Positions 17,055 to 26,555 are shown, numbered from the stretch's first letter. The stretch is DNA of 64,000 nucleotides from Fredinandcohnia humi (GCF_001439915.1 NZ_LMBW01000003.1:152872-216871); one strand, 5' to 3'. Notes: generated by a model not told the origin, from the sequence alone. Program-made: numbers and translations.

Positions 17055-20000
17055 ATGAAGAGGGGATTGAAGAAGCTATTTTATTCCTTTCTAGCATTTT
17101 TATTGCTAGTCTCAACCTTGCCTTTTCATGCTGCAACAGCGAATGCAAATCCGAGTGTAGATGTTGAAGGAATTTCGGATCTGATTGCAGAAATTGAGGC
17201 AGCTGCAGAATTGGGTGCAGAAGAAGAGGCACTTGCAAATCAGAATGCTGAGGAAGAAGCAGATGAAAATGTAACAGAAGTTGATGAAGGGGATTTAGAA
17301 AAGGAAGTAAAATCAATTGTTTTGGATCCAAAGGGAGATCCAGAAATTTATCAAAAACAAAAGCAAGAAAAATTAAGGCTGTTAACACCACGTTTTAGTA
17401 CTTTTAACACGGGTAATGCCTACATAGCTAATGACTTTTTATCCATAGCTAATGATCAAAGTGGTAGATTTACAATAGGTGTCACAGGTGGTAACCCAGC
17501 TATTGATACCGATGATAATCAAATCTTGCTTTATGGTCATCCAAATCCGGGTACATCCTTTACGACTGTACGAATCAATGGTGAGGATCATACTTTTACC
17601 GCGGAAAATGTAACGGTAGATGAAAACAAGAATGAGATTATTTCTACTCAAACGATTACCAATACGACAGTTAAGCAAATTCTAACATTTAGTGTAAACT
17701 CAACAACAAACCGTGCAGACATTGTGAATATGCGGTACGAGATTGTGAATAATGGAGCAGATGAGCTTACGGCTGGTACTCGAATTATGCTTGATACGAT
17801 GTTGGGACGTAATGATGGTGCACCATTTAGAGTACCAGGTCTCGGTGAGGTTCTTAATGAAAGAGAATTAGCGGGAGCACAGGTTCCGCAATATTGGCAA
17901 GCCTTCGATAACCTAGAAAATCCTAGTGTTATTGCAAATGGTACTTTTTATCGTTCGTTATATGAACGCCCTGATAAAGTGCAATTTGCCTATTGGGGTG
18001 ATATTTACAATACAGCTTGGGACTATGAGGTAAATGCGGATAAGCCTGTTACTTGGGATAGTGCGGTTGCAATCTACCATAATCCAAAAACGATTGCTCC
18101 TGGTGCTACGAGAGTGATAGATTCCTATTATGGAATTGGCGATTTTGCGATTTCTGATACGGAGCCGCCACTTTCGATTCGAATCACGGCACCCGGGGAG
18201 CTGCAAGTAGATGCAGAGAATGGAAATTATTTTTCAAATCCATTTACGATTACGGGTTATGTTAGAAATATTGGTGAAGAGACCACCAAGGATACAACTG
18301 TTTCACTTGAATTGCCAGAGGGTAGTGGTCTATCCATTTTAACTCCTCAAGAACCAAGTATTTCGCTTGGTGATTTAGAAGTTGGCAAAGAAAAAATCGT
18401 CACTTGGACTGTGCTGGCATCCTCACAATCAAGTGATAAAACCATTGACTATTCGATAAAAGTCAATGCAACAAATGTTGATCAAAAGGTAGTCCCGATC
18501 TCACTTATCTTGCCTCGGGTGACGACTGAATCAAACGGTACGATTTCTTTAAATAAGGAAGAACTTCACCTGAATGTTGGTGAATCGGAAACACTTCGTG
18601 CGACATTAAACGGGATTAGAGGAAATGTAACGTGGTTAAGTGACAATCCGAATGTAGCATCGGTGAATTCGAATGGAAAAGTGACTGCAAAATCTGGTGG
18701 GGAGGCTACCATTATTGCTTCAGCAGGCGGTAAAATAGCAGAAGCTAAAGTTACTGTTAATGGTGATGCAATTGCAGTAGAGTCCATTTCTTTCTCGGCT
18801 GATAAGCTTGAATTAAATGTCAATCAATCAAAGAGATTAGACATCAAATTCACGCCAGAAAATGCAACAAATAAGCGTATTTCTGAATGGTTTTCCACTA
18901 GCCCATCTATAGCTAGTGTCAGCAGCAGCGGCACCGTAAAAGGAGTTACAGCGGGGACAACTAGAATTTATGCAATATCTGAGGATGGACGCAAGACCGC
19001 ATCAATCCTTGTTGAAGTAAAAGATGCAGAACCAACACTAGACCTTGGTGATGGAATTCATTTTTCAGAGACGATAGAGGGACCGGAAATTTCATTTGGT
19101 GGTCATGAATTTTCTTTATTTTCACTGCCGCTCGAAATGGATTTGAAAATTTCTGATCGTGTAAAACTTGTATATGACGCTTCAGAGGATAAGTTTACAG
19201 GATTTTTTGGGGATTTGAGTGTCACGGGTACTAATGACCAAAATCCTAATGGAACTTTAACTGAAGAGGCAAAACGATTGAGAAAAGATGCGTACCAGAA
19301 CATTAAATCTCTCATGAGTAAAGTGGGGAAAAGCACGAACCGAGATTTTTATAATTCCTATCGAAGTCTAATTAAAAAGAATAGTGGATTTGTCATAAAA
19401 GGGGATCAAACCATTTTCGGATATGTGGATGTAGTGAACACTCGAAATGGATATCGATTAGCAGAAGGACAGGTCGTCGTCTTGCAAACGGCTGGTTTCG
19501 ATATGAGATATCGTTTTCCTCCAGCACCAGTAGCATATATGAAATTCGGCGTAACCGGTTCACTGCAAACCGGTTTAAAATTAAAGCTAAAAGAAGCTGG
19601 CAGCTTAACAGATGGTGTTGATGTATACGGTTCCTTCAAGGGGAAATTAATACCTTCATTAGGTGTTGGTGCAGGACATGATGCAGTGGTGAGGCTTGAA
19701 GCGGGGCTAGAAGGTATACTAGGAGCTACTCTAGATATTCCGTTTACTCAAGCATTTAACGCCCGCGACCATTTAGGACTTGATTTTACAGCTAACGTCT
19801 ATTTGGAATACCAAGCGCTGCTGTTTATTAATGGCAGAAATACGTGGAAAATCAATGAAACGCAGCTATTTCCAAGACCAAGAGCAAGGGCACTAAGCAA
19901 ACTATACATCGATAATAATGCTGAGTCGTTTAAATTAATGCCAAGGGATTATGTGAACGATTCTTCATCTTTCGTAGCGAATACGATCAAGCGTTCATTT

Positions 20001-22847
20001 AGCATGTCACAAGCAAATGCTAGTGAAAATGCCATGAAAGTAATTAAACAAAACGTATATCCATATGGCTCACCTGTCTTAACTACATTAAGCAACGGAA
20101 ATCAACTTTTAGTTTGGGTGGATGATGATAGAAGTCGAACCGCGTCTAACCGAACGGCGCTTTATTACTCCATTTTTGATGGAAGAAGCTGGTCAACACC
20201 AGAACAGGTTGAAAATGATGGAACTGCGGACTTTGCGCCAAGTGTCGTTGTGCATAACAATGAAGTGTATATGGCTTGGCAAAATTCAAGCAAATCCTTT
20301 GATGATGCAAGTGTAACTTTAGATGACATGGCACAAGATTTGGGTATTCGTGTTGCAAAATACGATGGTGAAAAGTTTGTCGATTTTACCAATCTATCAA
20401 ATGGTAGAAATGTACCAACAAGTGTTCCGAAGATTGCATCCAATGGAACAAATCTGTCTGTTATCTGGACAGAAAATGATAAGAACGATGTCCTTGATAT
20501 GTCGGCAGAAAACCGAATTATGGAATCGACTTATTTAAGTGGTTCAGGATGGACATCATCGGCTGTTGCGGTAGATGGATTATCAAATGTGACTAGCCTT
20601 GCTGTTGCCTATCAAAATAGCGAGAGAGTACTAGCTTATGCAGTGCAGGACCAGGTATATATGGTAAAAGGTAGTCAATCACCAGTTCAATTAACAAATA
20701 GCGGGTCAAATCGCTCTCCGATTTTTAGTTCTACAACAAGCGGAACTGACCTTTACTGGTATGCCGATGGTGGAATTAACTATATTGAGGATTTAAATGT
20801 AAGTAATGTCAAAACGGCTGTTGAAAATTGGACAGGCATTGGTAATTTCTATGTTATGACCGCTAATAATCAGCGTTTGGTTTATTGGGAACAGGACAAT
20901 GATTTTAAAACTGAAGTATACGGAGTCTATTACAATGAACTATGGGGAAGCACGGTTCAGCTTATTAACGATGATAGTCGTCTTCGTGATGTGAATGGCG
21001 TTTTGAATGAAAATGGCAGTGCGACATTCATTTTTAATTCAGTGGAAGTTGATGAAAGTAAGTTTGATTCTAATGAAGGACCATTTGGCAGAGTTGACCT
21101 AAAGACAACAACGATTATACCATCAACTGATTTGACAATCTTAAGCAACATCAATTTTGATAGCAATAGCGTGAAGCCTGGTGAAGCTTTACAATTAAGC
21201 TTTGATGTCGGAAATGTTGGGCAAAAAACGGTAGAAGGCTTTAAAGTTGAACTTATCCATAATGGAGAAGTTGTTCATACAGAGAATGTTGAAGGTACAA
21301 TCTTATCTGGTGAAGAAAAGTATGTAGAGGTGAACTATCCTTTACCGGAAAATCTAAATGACTATTCAGTAAAAGTTAAAGTGAGTCCATTAGGTGATAC
21401 GGATTCAAATGTAGCTGACAATGAATCAGATGTGCTAATCGGAAAAAGTAATATCGAAGTCACAAAACCAGTAATTACAGGTAACGGGACTACTCGTACG
21501 CTGAAATCTGAGGTGAAGAATGTTGGTTACAAGACCGCTTCAAACGTCGAAGTGAAGCTTGTTTCCGACAGAGTAGACGGTGATACTGTCGCTACAAAGG
21601 TAGTTGACCGCATTGCACCAGGTGAGTCTCGAATCGTAGAATTTGAGATTTCGATCCAGGACATGAACTTCAATTCCGAAAGCAATGATGTCGTGCTTTA
21701 TGTTGTTGCTGATGGAGCTGAAGAATTTAAAAATGGGTTGCATACCAATTTTACAAAACTAACGAATCCGTTTGACGAGAACCTTTTGCAGATTTCGGAG
21801 GTTGGAATTGCGGGTAATAACTTAATTTTTACTATTTATAATAATGTGCCTGAAGATGTTGAAGGCACAATCATGGTTCAGACCATTCATAATGGTGTCC
21901 AGGAGACCATTGGTCAAGCGGCTACATTCCAAGCCCTATACGGACTTTCACATCAATTTGATATTAGTAAACTCTTAAATAATATGGATGAATCTAGCAC
22001 CATTCGTCTTTTCGTCGTCGATGAAAATGATGTGACGATCTCGAATGTGATTGATTTAGGTAAGAAAGTGGATGCGCCAGTTTCAAATCCTGAACCAGGT
22101 ACGTATAAAGAGGCTCAATCTGTTGTTCTGTATACATTGACACAGGACGCTGACATTTATTACACAACCGATGGAACAGAACCAACAGCAGAAAGCACCA
22201 AATATACGCTGCCAATCAATGTTGCGAAAACAACTACCATAAAAGCGATCGCTCTAAAACCTGGCCAAGACAATAGTGATATCGTAGAGTTGAAATTTGT
22301 GATCGAACTTGATAAGGAAGATCCGGGTAAGGAAAATCCTGATAAAGACCCAGGTGATGGATCAGGAAACGGCGAAGGATCAGGAAACGGCGAAGGATCA
22401 GGAAACGGCGAAGGATCAGGAAATGGTGACGGATCAGGAAACGGCGAAGGATCAGGAAACGGCGAAGGATCAGGAAATGGTGACGGATCAGGAAACGGCG
22501 AAGGACCGGGAAATGGTGAAGGGCCAGGAAATGGTGACGGATCAGGAAACGGCGAAGGATCAGGAAACGGTGATGGATCAGGAAATGGCGATAACGACCA
22601 ACCAGGTGGTGACGGTAATACACCAGGAAATCCAGATGGCAAGGGGAAACCTACAGCCCCAGTTGGCGGTGATTCAAGTCATGACAAAGGTGCAGGAGAT
22701 AAGCAAGACAAGAATATAAACAAAAATAAAGACAATAACAAACTACCTATAACGGCAACGTCATTCTATACTATTTTAATTATAGGTACAGCCATGTTAG
22801 GGGTTGGATTTGTAATACTTCGTAGAATAAGACGAAGAATGATTTAG
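17055..22847 (+). CDS. Large LPXTA-anchored surface protein with Big_2, CARDB and chitobiase-C domains
   Basis: A secreted 1930-residue protein. Order: signal peptide (about 1-33), acidic Glu/Ala-rich stretch, large N-terminal domain, two Big_2 Ig-like domains (about 490-575 and 577-660), an unknown domain, a beta-propeller-like region of repeated blades (about 995-1350), two CARDB-like domains (about 1358-1568), an FN3/CHB_HEX_C module (about 1673-1752; DIYYTTDGTEPT), 13 GSGNG[ED] repeats, then LPITA (1897-1901), a membrane helix and RRIRRRMI. LPxTA-type signals are used by class D sortases, for example LPDTA and LPNTA substrates in Bacillus; no sortase lies in the window. The ATG at 17055 begins the signal peptide; a TTG at 16941 would add 38 unlikely residues. 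An adhesive or structural wall protein is inferred. Confidence 0.88.
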   Translation: MKRGLKKLFYSFLAFLLLVSTLPFHAATANANPSVDVEGISDLIAEIEAAAELGAEEEALANQNAEEEADENVTEVDEGDLEKEVKSIVLDPKGDPEIYQKQKQEKLRLLTPRFSTFNTGNAYIANDFLSIANDQSGRFTIGVTGGNPAIDTDDNQILLYGHPNPGTSFTTVRINGEDHTFTAENVTVDENKNEIISTQTITNTTVKQILTFSVNSTTNRADIVNMRYEIVNNGADELTAGTRIMLDTMLGRNDGAPFRVPGLGEVLNERELAGAQVPQYWQAFDNLENPSVIANGTFYRSLYERPDKVQFAYWGDIYNTAWDYEVNADKPVTWDSAVAIYHNPKTIAPGATRVIDSYYGIGDFAISDTEPPLSIRITAPGELQVDAENGNYFSNPFTITGYVRNIGEETTKDTTVSLELPEGSGLSILTPQEPSISLGDLEVGKEKIVTWTVLASSQSSDKTIDYSIKVNATNVDQKVVPISLILPRVTTESNGTISLNKEELHLNVGESETLRATLNGIRGNVTWLSDNPNVASVNSNGKVTAKSGGEATIIASAGGKIAEAKVTVNGDAIAVESISFSADKLELNVNQSKRLDIKFTPENATNKRISEWFSTSPSIASVSSSGTVKGVTAGTTRIYAISEDGRKTASILVEVKDAEPTLDLGDGIHFSETIEGPEISFGGHEFSLFSLPLEMDLKISDRVKLVYDASEDKFTGFFGDLSVTGTNDQNPNGTLTEEAKRLRKDAYQNIKSLMSKVGKSTNRDFYNSYRSLIKKNSGFVIKGDQTIFGYVDVVNTRNGYRLAEGQVVVLQTAGFDMRYRFPPAPVAYMKFGVTGSLQTGLKLKLKEAGSLTDGVDVYGSFKGKLIPSLGVGAGHDAVVRLEAGLEGILGATLDIPFTQAFNARDHLGLDFTANVYLEYQALLFINGRNTWKINETQLFPRPRARALSKLYIDNNAESFKLMPRDYVNDSSSFVANTIKRSFSMSQANASENAMKVIKQNVYPYGSPVLTTLSNGNQLLVWVDDDRSRTASNRTALYYSIFDGRSWSTPEQVENDGTADFAPSVVVHNNEVYMAWQNSSKSFDDASVTLDDMAQDLGIRVAKYDGEKFVDFTNLSNGRNVPTSVPKIASNGTNLSVIWTENDKNDVLDMSAENRIMESTYLSGSGWTSSAVAVDGLSNVTSLAVAYQNSERVLAYAVQDQVYMVKGSQSPVQLTNSGSNRSPIFSSTTSGTDLYWYADGGINYIEDLNVSNVKTAVENWTGIGNFYVMTANNQRLVYWEQDNDFKTEVYGVYYNELWGSTVQLINDDSRLRDVNGVLNENGSATFIFNSVEVDESKFDSNEGPFGRVDLKTTTIIPSTDLTILSNINFDSNSVKPGEALQLSFDVGNVGQKTVEGFKVELIHNGEVVHTENVEGTILSGEEKYVEVNYPLPENLNDYSVKVKVSPLGDTDSNVADNESDVLIGKSNIEVTKPVITGNGTTRTLKSEVKNVGYKTASNVEVKLVSDRVDGDTVATKVVDRIAPGESRIVEFEISIQDMNFNSESNDVVLYVVADGAEEFKNGLHTNFTKLTNPFDENLLQISEVGIAGNNLIFTIYNNVPEDVEGTIMVQTIHNGVQETIGQAATFQALYGLSHQFDISKLLNNMDESSTIRLFVVDENDVTISNVIDLGKKVDAPVSNPEPGTYKEAQSVVLYTLTQDADIYYTTDGTEPTAESTKYTLPINVAKTTTIKAIALKPGQDNSDIVELKFVIELDKEDPGKENPDKDPGDGSGNGEGSGNGEGSGNGEGSGNGDGSGNGEGSGNGEGSGNGDGSGNGEGPGNGEGPGNGDGSGNGEGSGNGDGSGNGDNDQPGGDGNTPGNPDGKGKPTAPVGGDSSHDKGAGDKQDKNINKNKDNNKLPITATSFYTILIIGTAMLGVGFVILRRIRRRMI
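22359..22592 (+). repeat. Thirteen 18-bp coding repeats (GSGNGE/D spacer)
   Basis: An in-frame array of 13 units of GGATCAGGAAACGGCGAA and variants (two GPGNG units) encodes the wall-spanning spacer just before the sorting signal. The near-identity of units predicts length variation between strains by slipped replication. Confidence 0.95.
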
Positions 22848-22990
22848 CATTAATAAACCGCAAACGTTTTGAATATGCTTCCCTAAGTGGTAGATTCCGG
22901 TCTATTTATAGGGGAGCTTATTCATTTTAGACTTGTTTTCATCAACTAGTGATGATTCAATTAATTTAGTAATAAAAGAGAGGTGTTTTG

Positions 22991-23566
22991 ATGAAGAAAT
23001 TTAGAAAGACATTATTTTTTACAGGGATAGGGCTTTGTATATTGTCAGTGTTATTGTTGTTAGCTACACTTCTTTTTCCTAATACATACTTTATTATTGC
23101 ACTAGCCAATGCTTTTACACTGCCTTTTGTATGGGGATTGTTTTTCATGATTCTATCCTTTTTACTTGCACAAGGGGAAAAAAAGAATAGCACGATTTTC
23201 AAAAAAGCTATTTATCTATTCGTATTGCTCGCGATTATTAATTTTATTATTCAAAATCCGATAACAAATTCAATAAGCGATATCCAAGCAGTTGTGTCCA
23301 AGGATTTTTACGTGGCAGAAGGCGAAGTCATTGAAACCTATATCGAAAGGCAATCCAGCTCATCCATAAATGGCAGAGGCTTCAGCGACAAATACAATCA
23401 ATTTATTAAACTAAACAACGAAACCCAAGACGAATTCATCATCCAGGTCGTAAACCAAGACGACTACATCTTTCACCAAGGCCAAACCTACCAAATCACC
23501 GCCCTCCCCCACTCCCGAATCATCCTCGAATGGGACGGAGGGACAGGTCCCTCGTCCCAGAAATAA
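22991..23566 (+). CDS. Small membrane protein of unknown function, tail encoded by a REP
   Basis: A 191-residue protein not recognised as a named family. It has membrane helices at about 8-30, 35-58 and 70-88, then a C-terminal beta-rich domain that probably lies outside the membrane. The ATG at 22991 is placed after GAGAGGTG; a TTG lies one codon upstream. The last residues (GGTGPSSQK) are translated from the REP unit at 23531-23559, so the original C-terminus has been replaced or extended. The last ~200 bases before the REP use almost only A- and C-ending codons, unlike the T-rich 5' half. Confidence 0.7.
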   Translation: MKKFRKTLFFTGIGLCILSVLLLLATLLFPNTYFIIALANAFTLPFVWGLFFMILSFLLAQGEKKNSTIFKKAIYLFVLLAIINFIIQNPITNSISDIQAVVSKDFYVAEGEVIETYIERQSSSSINGRGFSDKYNQFIKLNNETQDEFIIQVVNQDDYIFHQGQTYQITALPHSRIILEWDGGTGPSSQK

Positions 23567-23600
23567 TTTCGGTGGGACGAGGAACCTGTCCCCCTGACCC
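23531..23600. repeat. Head-to-head pair of REP palindromes upstream of the RAYT
   Basis: Units 23531-23559 (inside the previous coding sequence) and 23572-23600 in opposite orientation, spaced by 12 bases. Both have the nested GGGAC...GGGAC...GTCCC...GTCCC layout. This is the closest REP pair upstream of the tyrosine transposase gene. Confidence 0.9.
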
Positions 23601-23837
23601 GTACCTTGACAGTTTTCTGACTATTTGTTAGATTTTAGGTGCGGGTACTTCTATGAACTTCGTTTACGACCTTCTTTGATTGGATAATCTCCTACTCCAC
23701 ACAAAAAACTCCAATATTGACTTCAAATGTTCCACACATTTTTCCACATTTATTTTTCATTTAACTTGTTTGATAAGGCGCCGTATTGTGCGACAAATTC
23801 CTTGGACTATTTTTCAAAAATAAAAGAGGTGATGCTA

Positions 23838-24599
23838 TTGCCAAGAGTCGCAAGAATAAAGAGTAGAAGCGGAATCTACCATGTCATTTTACGAGGTGTA
23901 AATAAGCAGACGATTTTCGAGGATGATGAGGATAGGACGCGGTTTTTATATGTTTTGCAAAAATATAAAGAGGTTTGTCATTTCAAATTCTATGCCTATT
24001 GCTTGATGGACAACCATATTCATTTGCTGATAAGGGAAAAGGAAGAGCCAATTGGTCTTGCGATTAAGCGAATAAGTTCTAGCTATGTGTATTGGTACAA
24101 CACGAAATATGAGCGATGTGGGCATTTGTTTCAGGAACGTTATCGGAGTGAGAATGTTGAATCGAAGCACTCCTTTTTGACGGTTCTAAGGTATATTCAT
24201 CAGAATCCGGTAAAAGCGGGTTTGGCTGAGAATGTTTTTGAGGCGAACTGGACGAGTATGAATGAATATTTTGGTGGTACTGGTCTGATAGATGTAGATT
24301 TGGGGTTGAGTTTGTTTTCGGGAGGAGAAGGGAAGACGGCGACTCAACAGTTTGTAGATTATATGGGTGCTCCAAATGATGATACATGCCTTGATTGCTG
24401 GGAACGAGTAAGGTTGAACGATAGTGAAGTGAAAGAGTTTTTGCATGAGATGGGTATTTCGAATGTAAGTGTTTTGCAGCAGATGGAGCGGGATCATAGG
24501 GATGCCGTGCTACTGCAGTTGAAGGAGACAGCTGGTGTCAGCATCAGGCAGATATCGAGGGTAACTGGGATATCTAAGAGTGTGATACAAAGGGTGTAG
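23838..24599 (+). CDS. REP-associated tyrosine transposase (RAYT, Y1/HUH nuclease)
   Basis: A 253-residue single-strand-specific nuclease related to IS200/IS605 transposases. The HUH motif is H60-I-H62 in MDNHIHLLI and the likely catalytic tyrosine is Y119 in LRYIHQNPVKAG. The N-terminal PRVARIKSRSGIYHVILRG is typical of the TnpA_REP family. A C-terminal region ends in a helix-turn-helix-like segment (ISRVTGISKSVIQRV). The start is a TTG spaced about seven bases from AGAGGTG; an ATG sits two codons upstream. REP palindromes flank it on both sides (23531-23600, 24624-24651), the classical RAYT arrangement, which suggests it acts on these elements. Confidence 0.92.
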   Translation: MPRVARIKSRSGIYHVILRGVNKQTIFEDDEDRTRFLYVLQKYKEVCHFKFYAYCLMDNHIHLLIREKEEPIGLAIKRISSSYVYWYNTKYERCGHLFQERYRSENVESKHSFLTVLRYIHQNPVKAGLAENVFEANWTSMNEYFGGTGLIDVDLGLSLFSGGEGKTATQQFVDYMGAPNDDTCLDCWERVRLNDSEVKEFLHEMGISNVSVLQQMERDHRDAVLLQLKETAGVSIRQISRVTGISKSVIQRV

Positions 24600-24623
24600 T
24601 GGTGAGAGTGAGGAGGGGTGGGT

Positions 24624-24651
24624 TGGGACGATGGACCTGTCCCCCTGACCC
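24624..24651 (+). repeat. Single REP palindrome downstream of the RAYT
   Basis: TGGGACGATGGACCTGTCCC with a CCTGACCC outer arm, 25 bases after the transposase stop. Same orientation as the downstream member of each pair. Confidence 0.85.
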
Positions 24652-24736
24652 CTTCCTTGATTAATACCTCTTGAGGGTTCACTCTAGTTCTCGTCATATA
24701 ATTTTTTCTAGGTTGTTACTCCAATTGTTTTTATGT

Positions 24737-24763
24737 TGGGACGTTGTACCTGCCCTCGTAACC
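24737..24763 (+). repeat. Decayed REP palindrome
   Basis: TTGGGACGTTGTACCTGCCC then TCGTAACC keeps the arm layout with several mismatches; an older copy between two intact ones. Confidence 0.6.
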
Positions 24764-24849
24764 AAACGCATAATACCTAATTCCTATTTTCACTTATTTA
24801 GGAAATTTTGGGTGTGGATTGTAGTAGTATGTATTTGGTGTAACATTAA

Positions 24850-24919
24850 GTGGGACAAAGGGACAGGTACCGTGTCCCAGTAAAAAATAGTGGGACGAGG
24901 AACCTGTCCCCCTGTCCCA
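24850..24919. repeat. Head-to-head pair of REP palindromes before the VWA gene
   Basis: Units 24850-24879 and 24890-24919 in opposite orientation, spaced by ten A-rich bases. The second ends seven bases before the ribosome site of the VWA lipoprotein gene, so the hairpin will sit in its leader or close to its promoter. Confidence 0.9.
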
Positions 24920-24938
24920 GTTGCGGAGGGGAGAATAC

Positions 24939-26327
24939 ATGAAAAGGCTTTTTATGGGTTTGGTGATGTTGGCATTGGTGCTTTCGGCATGTTCTAAGGA
25001 TGAGAGTATACCTTCACAAACTGATGCGGAAAAATCGAATACCAAACAGGCGGAACAAGAACCAAAAGTTAAGGGAACTGAAGAATCATATACCCCAACG
25101 GACGTGGCTTACTTTGAAATCGAGGGGCTTGAACGTGAGTTAACAGAGCTTGAGCAGGAGATGCTGCGACATCCGGGGACTTTTAGTGGTGACAATTACG
25201 ATGAAGCAAAGGTGAAGGAAGCGCTCAATCAGTTGCCGAATGACTTGACCGAGGAACAGTACATAGAAGAACTGAAATATTTATTTACAGAGGACTACCA
25301 TGTGGAACTGGAAACACTGTTTACTTTTGATTCGACGATTGAAGTTGAAATTGACCGTCCGGATGAAACGGTTGGCGCGCCAACTTTAAAAAAGGCTCAT
25401 TATGCGATTTTAGTAGATGCGAGCGGAAGTATGGCGGCAAGAATAAGTGGTAAGACGAGAATGGAAGCCGCAAAGGAAGCGGTTCTGGAATTTGTGGAAC
25501 AAATCCCAGAGAATGCAACGATTTCGCTACGTGTGTACGGGCATAAAGGCTCAAATAGCAGTACCGATAAAGGATTGTCCTGTGACAGCACCGAGGTTTT
25601 ATATAATAGTAGCTTTGAAGCAGCCGGATTCCAAAATGCGTTGTCTCAAGTGAAGCCTGTCGGATGGACGCCAATTGCGCTTGGGTTACAAATGGTAATG
25701 GGTGATATTCCCGAAGGGACAGATGATGTTGTGGTATACGTTGTAAGTGACGGGATTGAAACATGTGATGGTGACCCGGTGCAGGAAGCAAAAAATCTAG
25801 TTTCTTCTGATATCCAAACAATCGTAAATATCATTGGTTTTGATGTCGATAATGAGGGGCAAAAGCTTTTGAAGGAAGTAGCGAGTGCTGGAAATGGGGA
25901 GTTCACATACGTAAACTCTGAACAGGACCTAAAGAAATACATGAGAGCCCAATACGAGGAAATTCAAAAGAAATGGCTGGAGTGGAAAGAAGCCGGTAAG
26001 GTACAGGCTTTTGACATTAAAGAAGAGAAAAAGAAATTAGCTAATGACACAAAAGAAAGCATGAAAGAAAAAAGCACCCGTGAGAAGGAGCGTATGAAAG
26101 AGGCACAGGATTATCTAAGAGAACGCTTCGAGGACTACGATCACCCAGCGAGGAAAATATTCTCTGAAATCGTCGATTACGGGAATGCCAAGTGGCGATA
26201 TGCTGTCGACAATGGTAATCGACTGTGGAGAGAAGCAGTTGACAACGGAAACCGCGAGTGGCGTGAGTATGTAGATGAAGGGAACGAGAAGATACGAGAA
26301 ACGATTGATAAGAAGAATGGGAATTAG
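24939..26327 (+). CDS. VWA-domain lipoprotein with C-terminal 11-residue repeats
   Basis: A 462-residue lipoprotein (lipobox LSAC) anchored outside the membrane. The von Willebrand A domain (about 150-335) has the metal-ion site DASGS and a later SDGIETCDG, as in Bacillus YwmC/YwmD-like proteins but with much longer flanks. After a charged coiled-coil-like helix (about 340-400) come four to five 11-residue repeats of the type VDNGNRLWREA, predicted to make a long amphipathic helix. The ligand is unknown; a protein-protein scaffold at the surface is inferred. The ATG follows GGAGGGGAG. REP hairpins immediately precede it. Confidence 0.82.
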   Translation: MKRLFMGLVMLALVLSACSKDESIPSQTDAEKSNTKQAEQEPKVKGTEESYTPTDVAYFEIEGLERELTELEQEMLRHPGTFSGDNYDEAKVKEALNQLPNDLTEEQYIEELKYLFTEDYHVELETLFTFDSTIEVEIDRPDETVGAPTLKKAHYAILVDASGSMAARISGKTRMEAAKEAVLEFVEQIPENATISLRVYGHKGSNSSTDKGLSCDSTEVLYNSSFEAAGFQNALSQVKPVGWTPIALGLQMVMGDIPEGTDDVVVYVVSDGIETCDGDPVQEAKNLVSSDIQTIVNIIGFDVDNEGQKLLKEVASAGNGEFTYVNSEQDLKKYMRAQYEEIQKKWLEWKEAGKVQAFDIKEEKKKLANDTKESMKEKSTREKERMKEAQDYLRERFEDYDHPARKIFSEIVDYGNAKWRYAVDNGNRLWREAVDNGNREWREYVDEGNEKIRETIDKKNGN

Positions 26328-26355
26328 GGCCGGGGGAGTTTTCCTCTGGTCTTTT
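26328..26355 (+). terminator. Terminator after the VWA gene
   Basis: A ten-base-pair stem GGCCGGGGGA/TCCTCTGGTC (with G-U pairs), four-base loop, then TTTTA. It begins directly at the stop codon. Confidence 0.7.
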
Positions 26356-26526
26356 ATGTGGAGAAGGGGACGATAATGAACCTAATATAAAAATCAAAAG
26401 TGTAATTATAAAATATAAAAAATTTGGAAAAAAAGTCCAAACAATAATTGGGCTAGTAGACACTAATATGATTGAAAGCGTTCGAAAAAAATGTTTAAAT
26501 CCAAGAAGAAAACCTGCTCTCGCAGT

Positions 26527-26555
26527 GTGGGACAGTGAACCTGTCCCTGCGACCC
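26527..26555 (+). repeat. Single REP palindrome upstream of the nag-like operon
   Basis: GTGGGACAGTGAACCTGTCC then CTGCGACCC, the standard layout. It lies in the 450-base gene-free stretch 26328-26777, which otherwise holds AT-rich DNA and the nag promoter. Confidence 0.85.

Noticed and set aside
22160-22642. Proline/serine-rich frame opposite the GSGNG repeat
   Set aside because: The antisense of the 18-bp repeat gives an open PDPSPF frame by necessity; no start signal supports it.
22309-22719. Second forward frame across the GSGNG repeat
   Set aside because: Created by the repeat periodicity; the LPITA protein frame is clearly the used one.
24079-24497. Minus-strand open frames within the RAYT gene
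   Set aside because: Low-complexity shadow frames without ribosome sites; the plus-strand RAYT has full family motifs.
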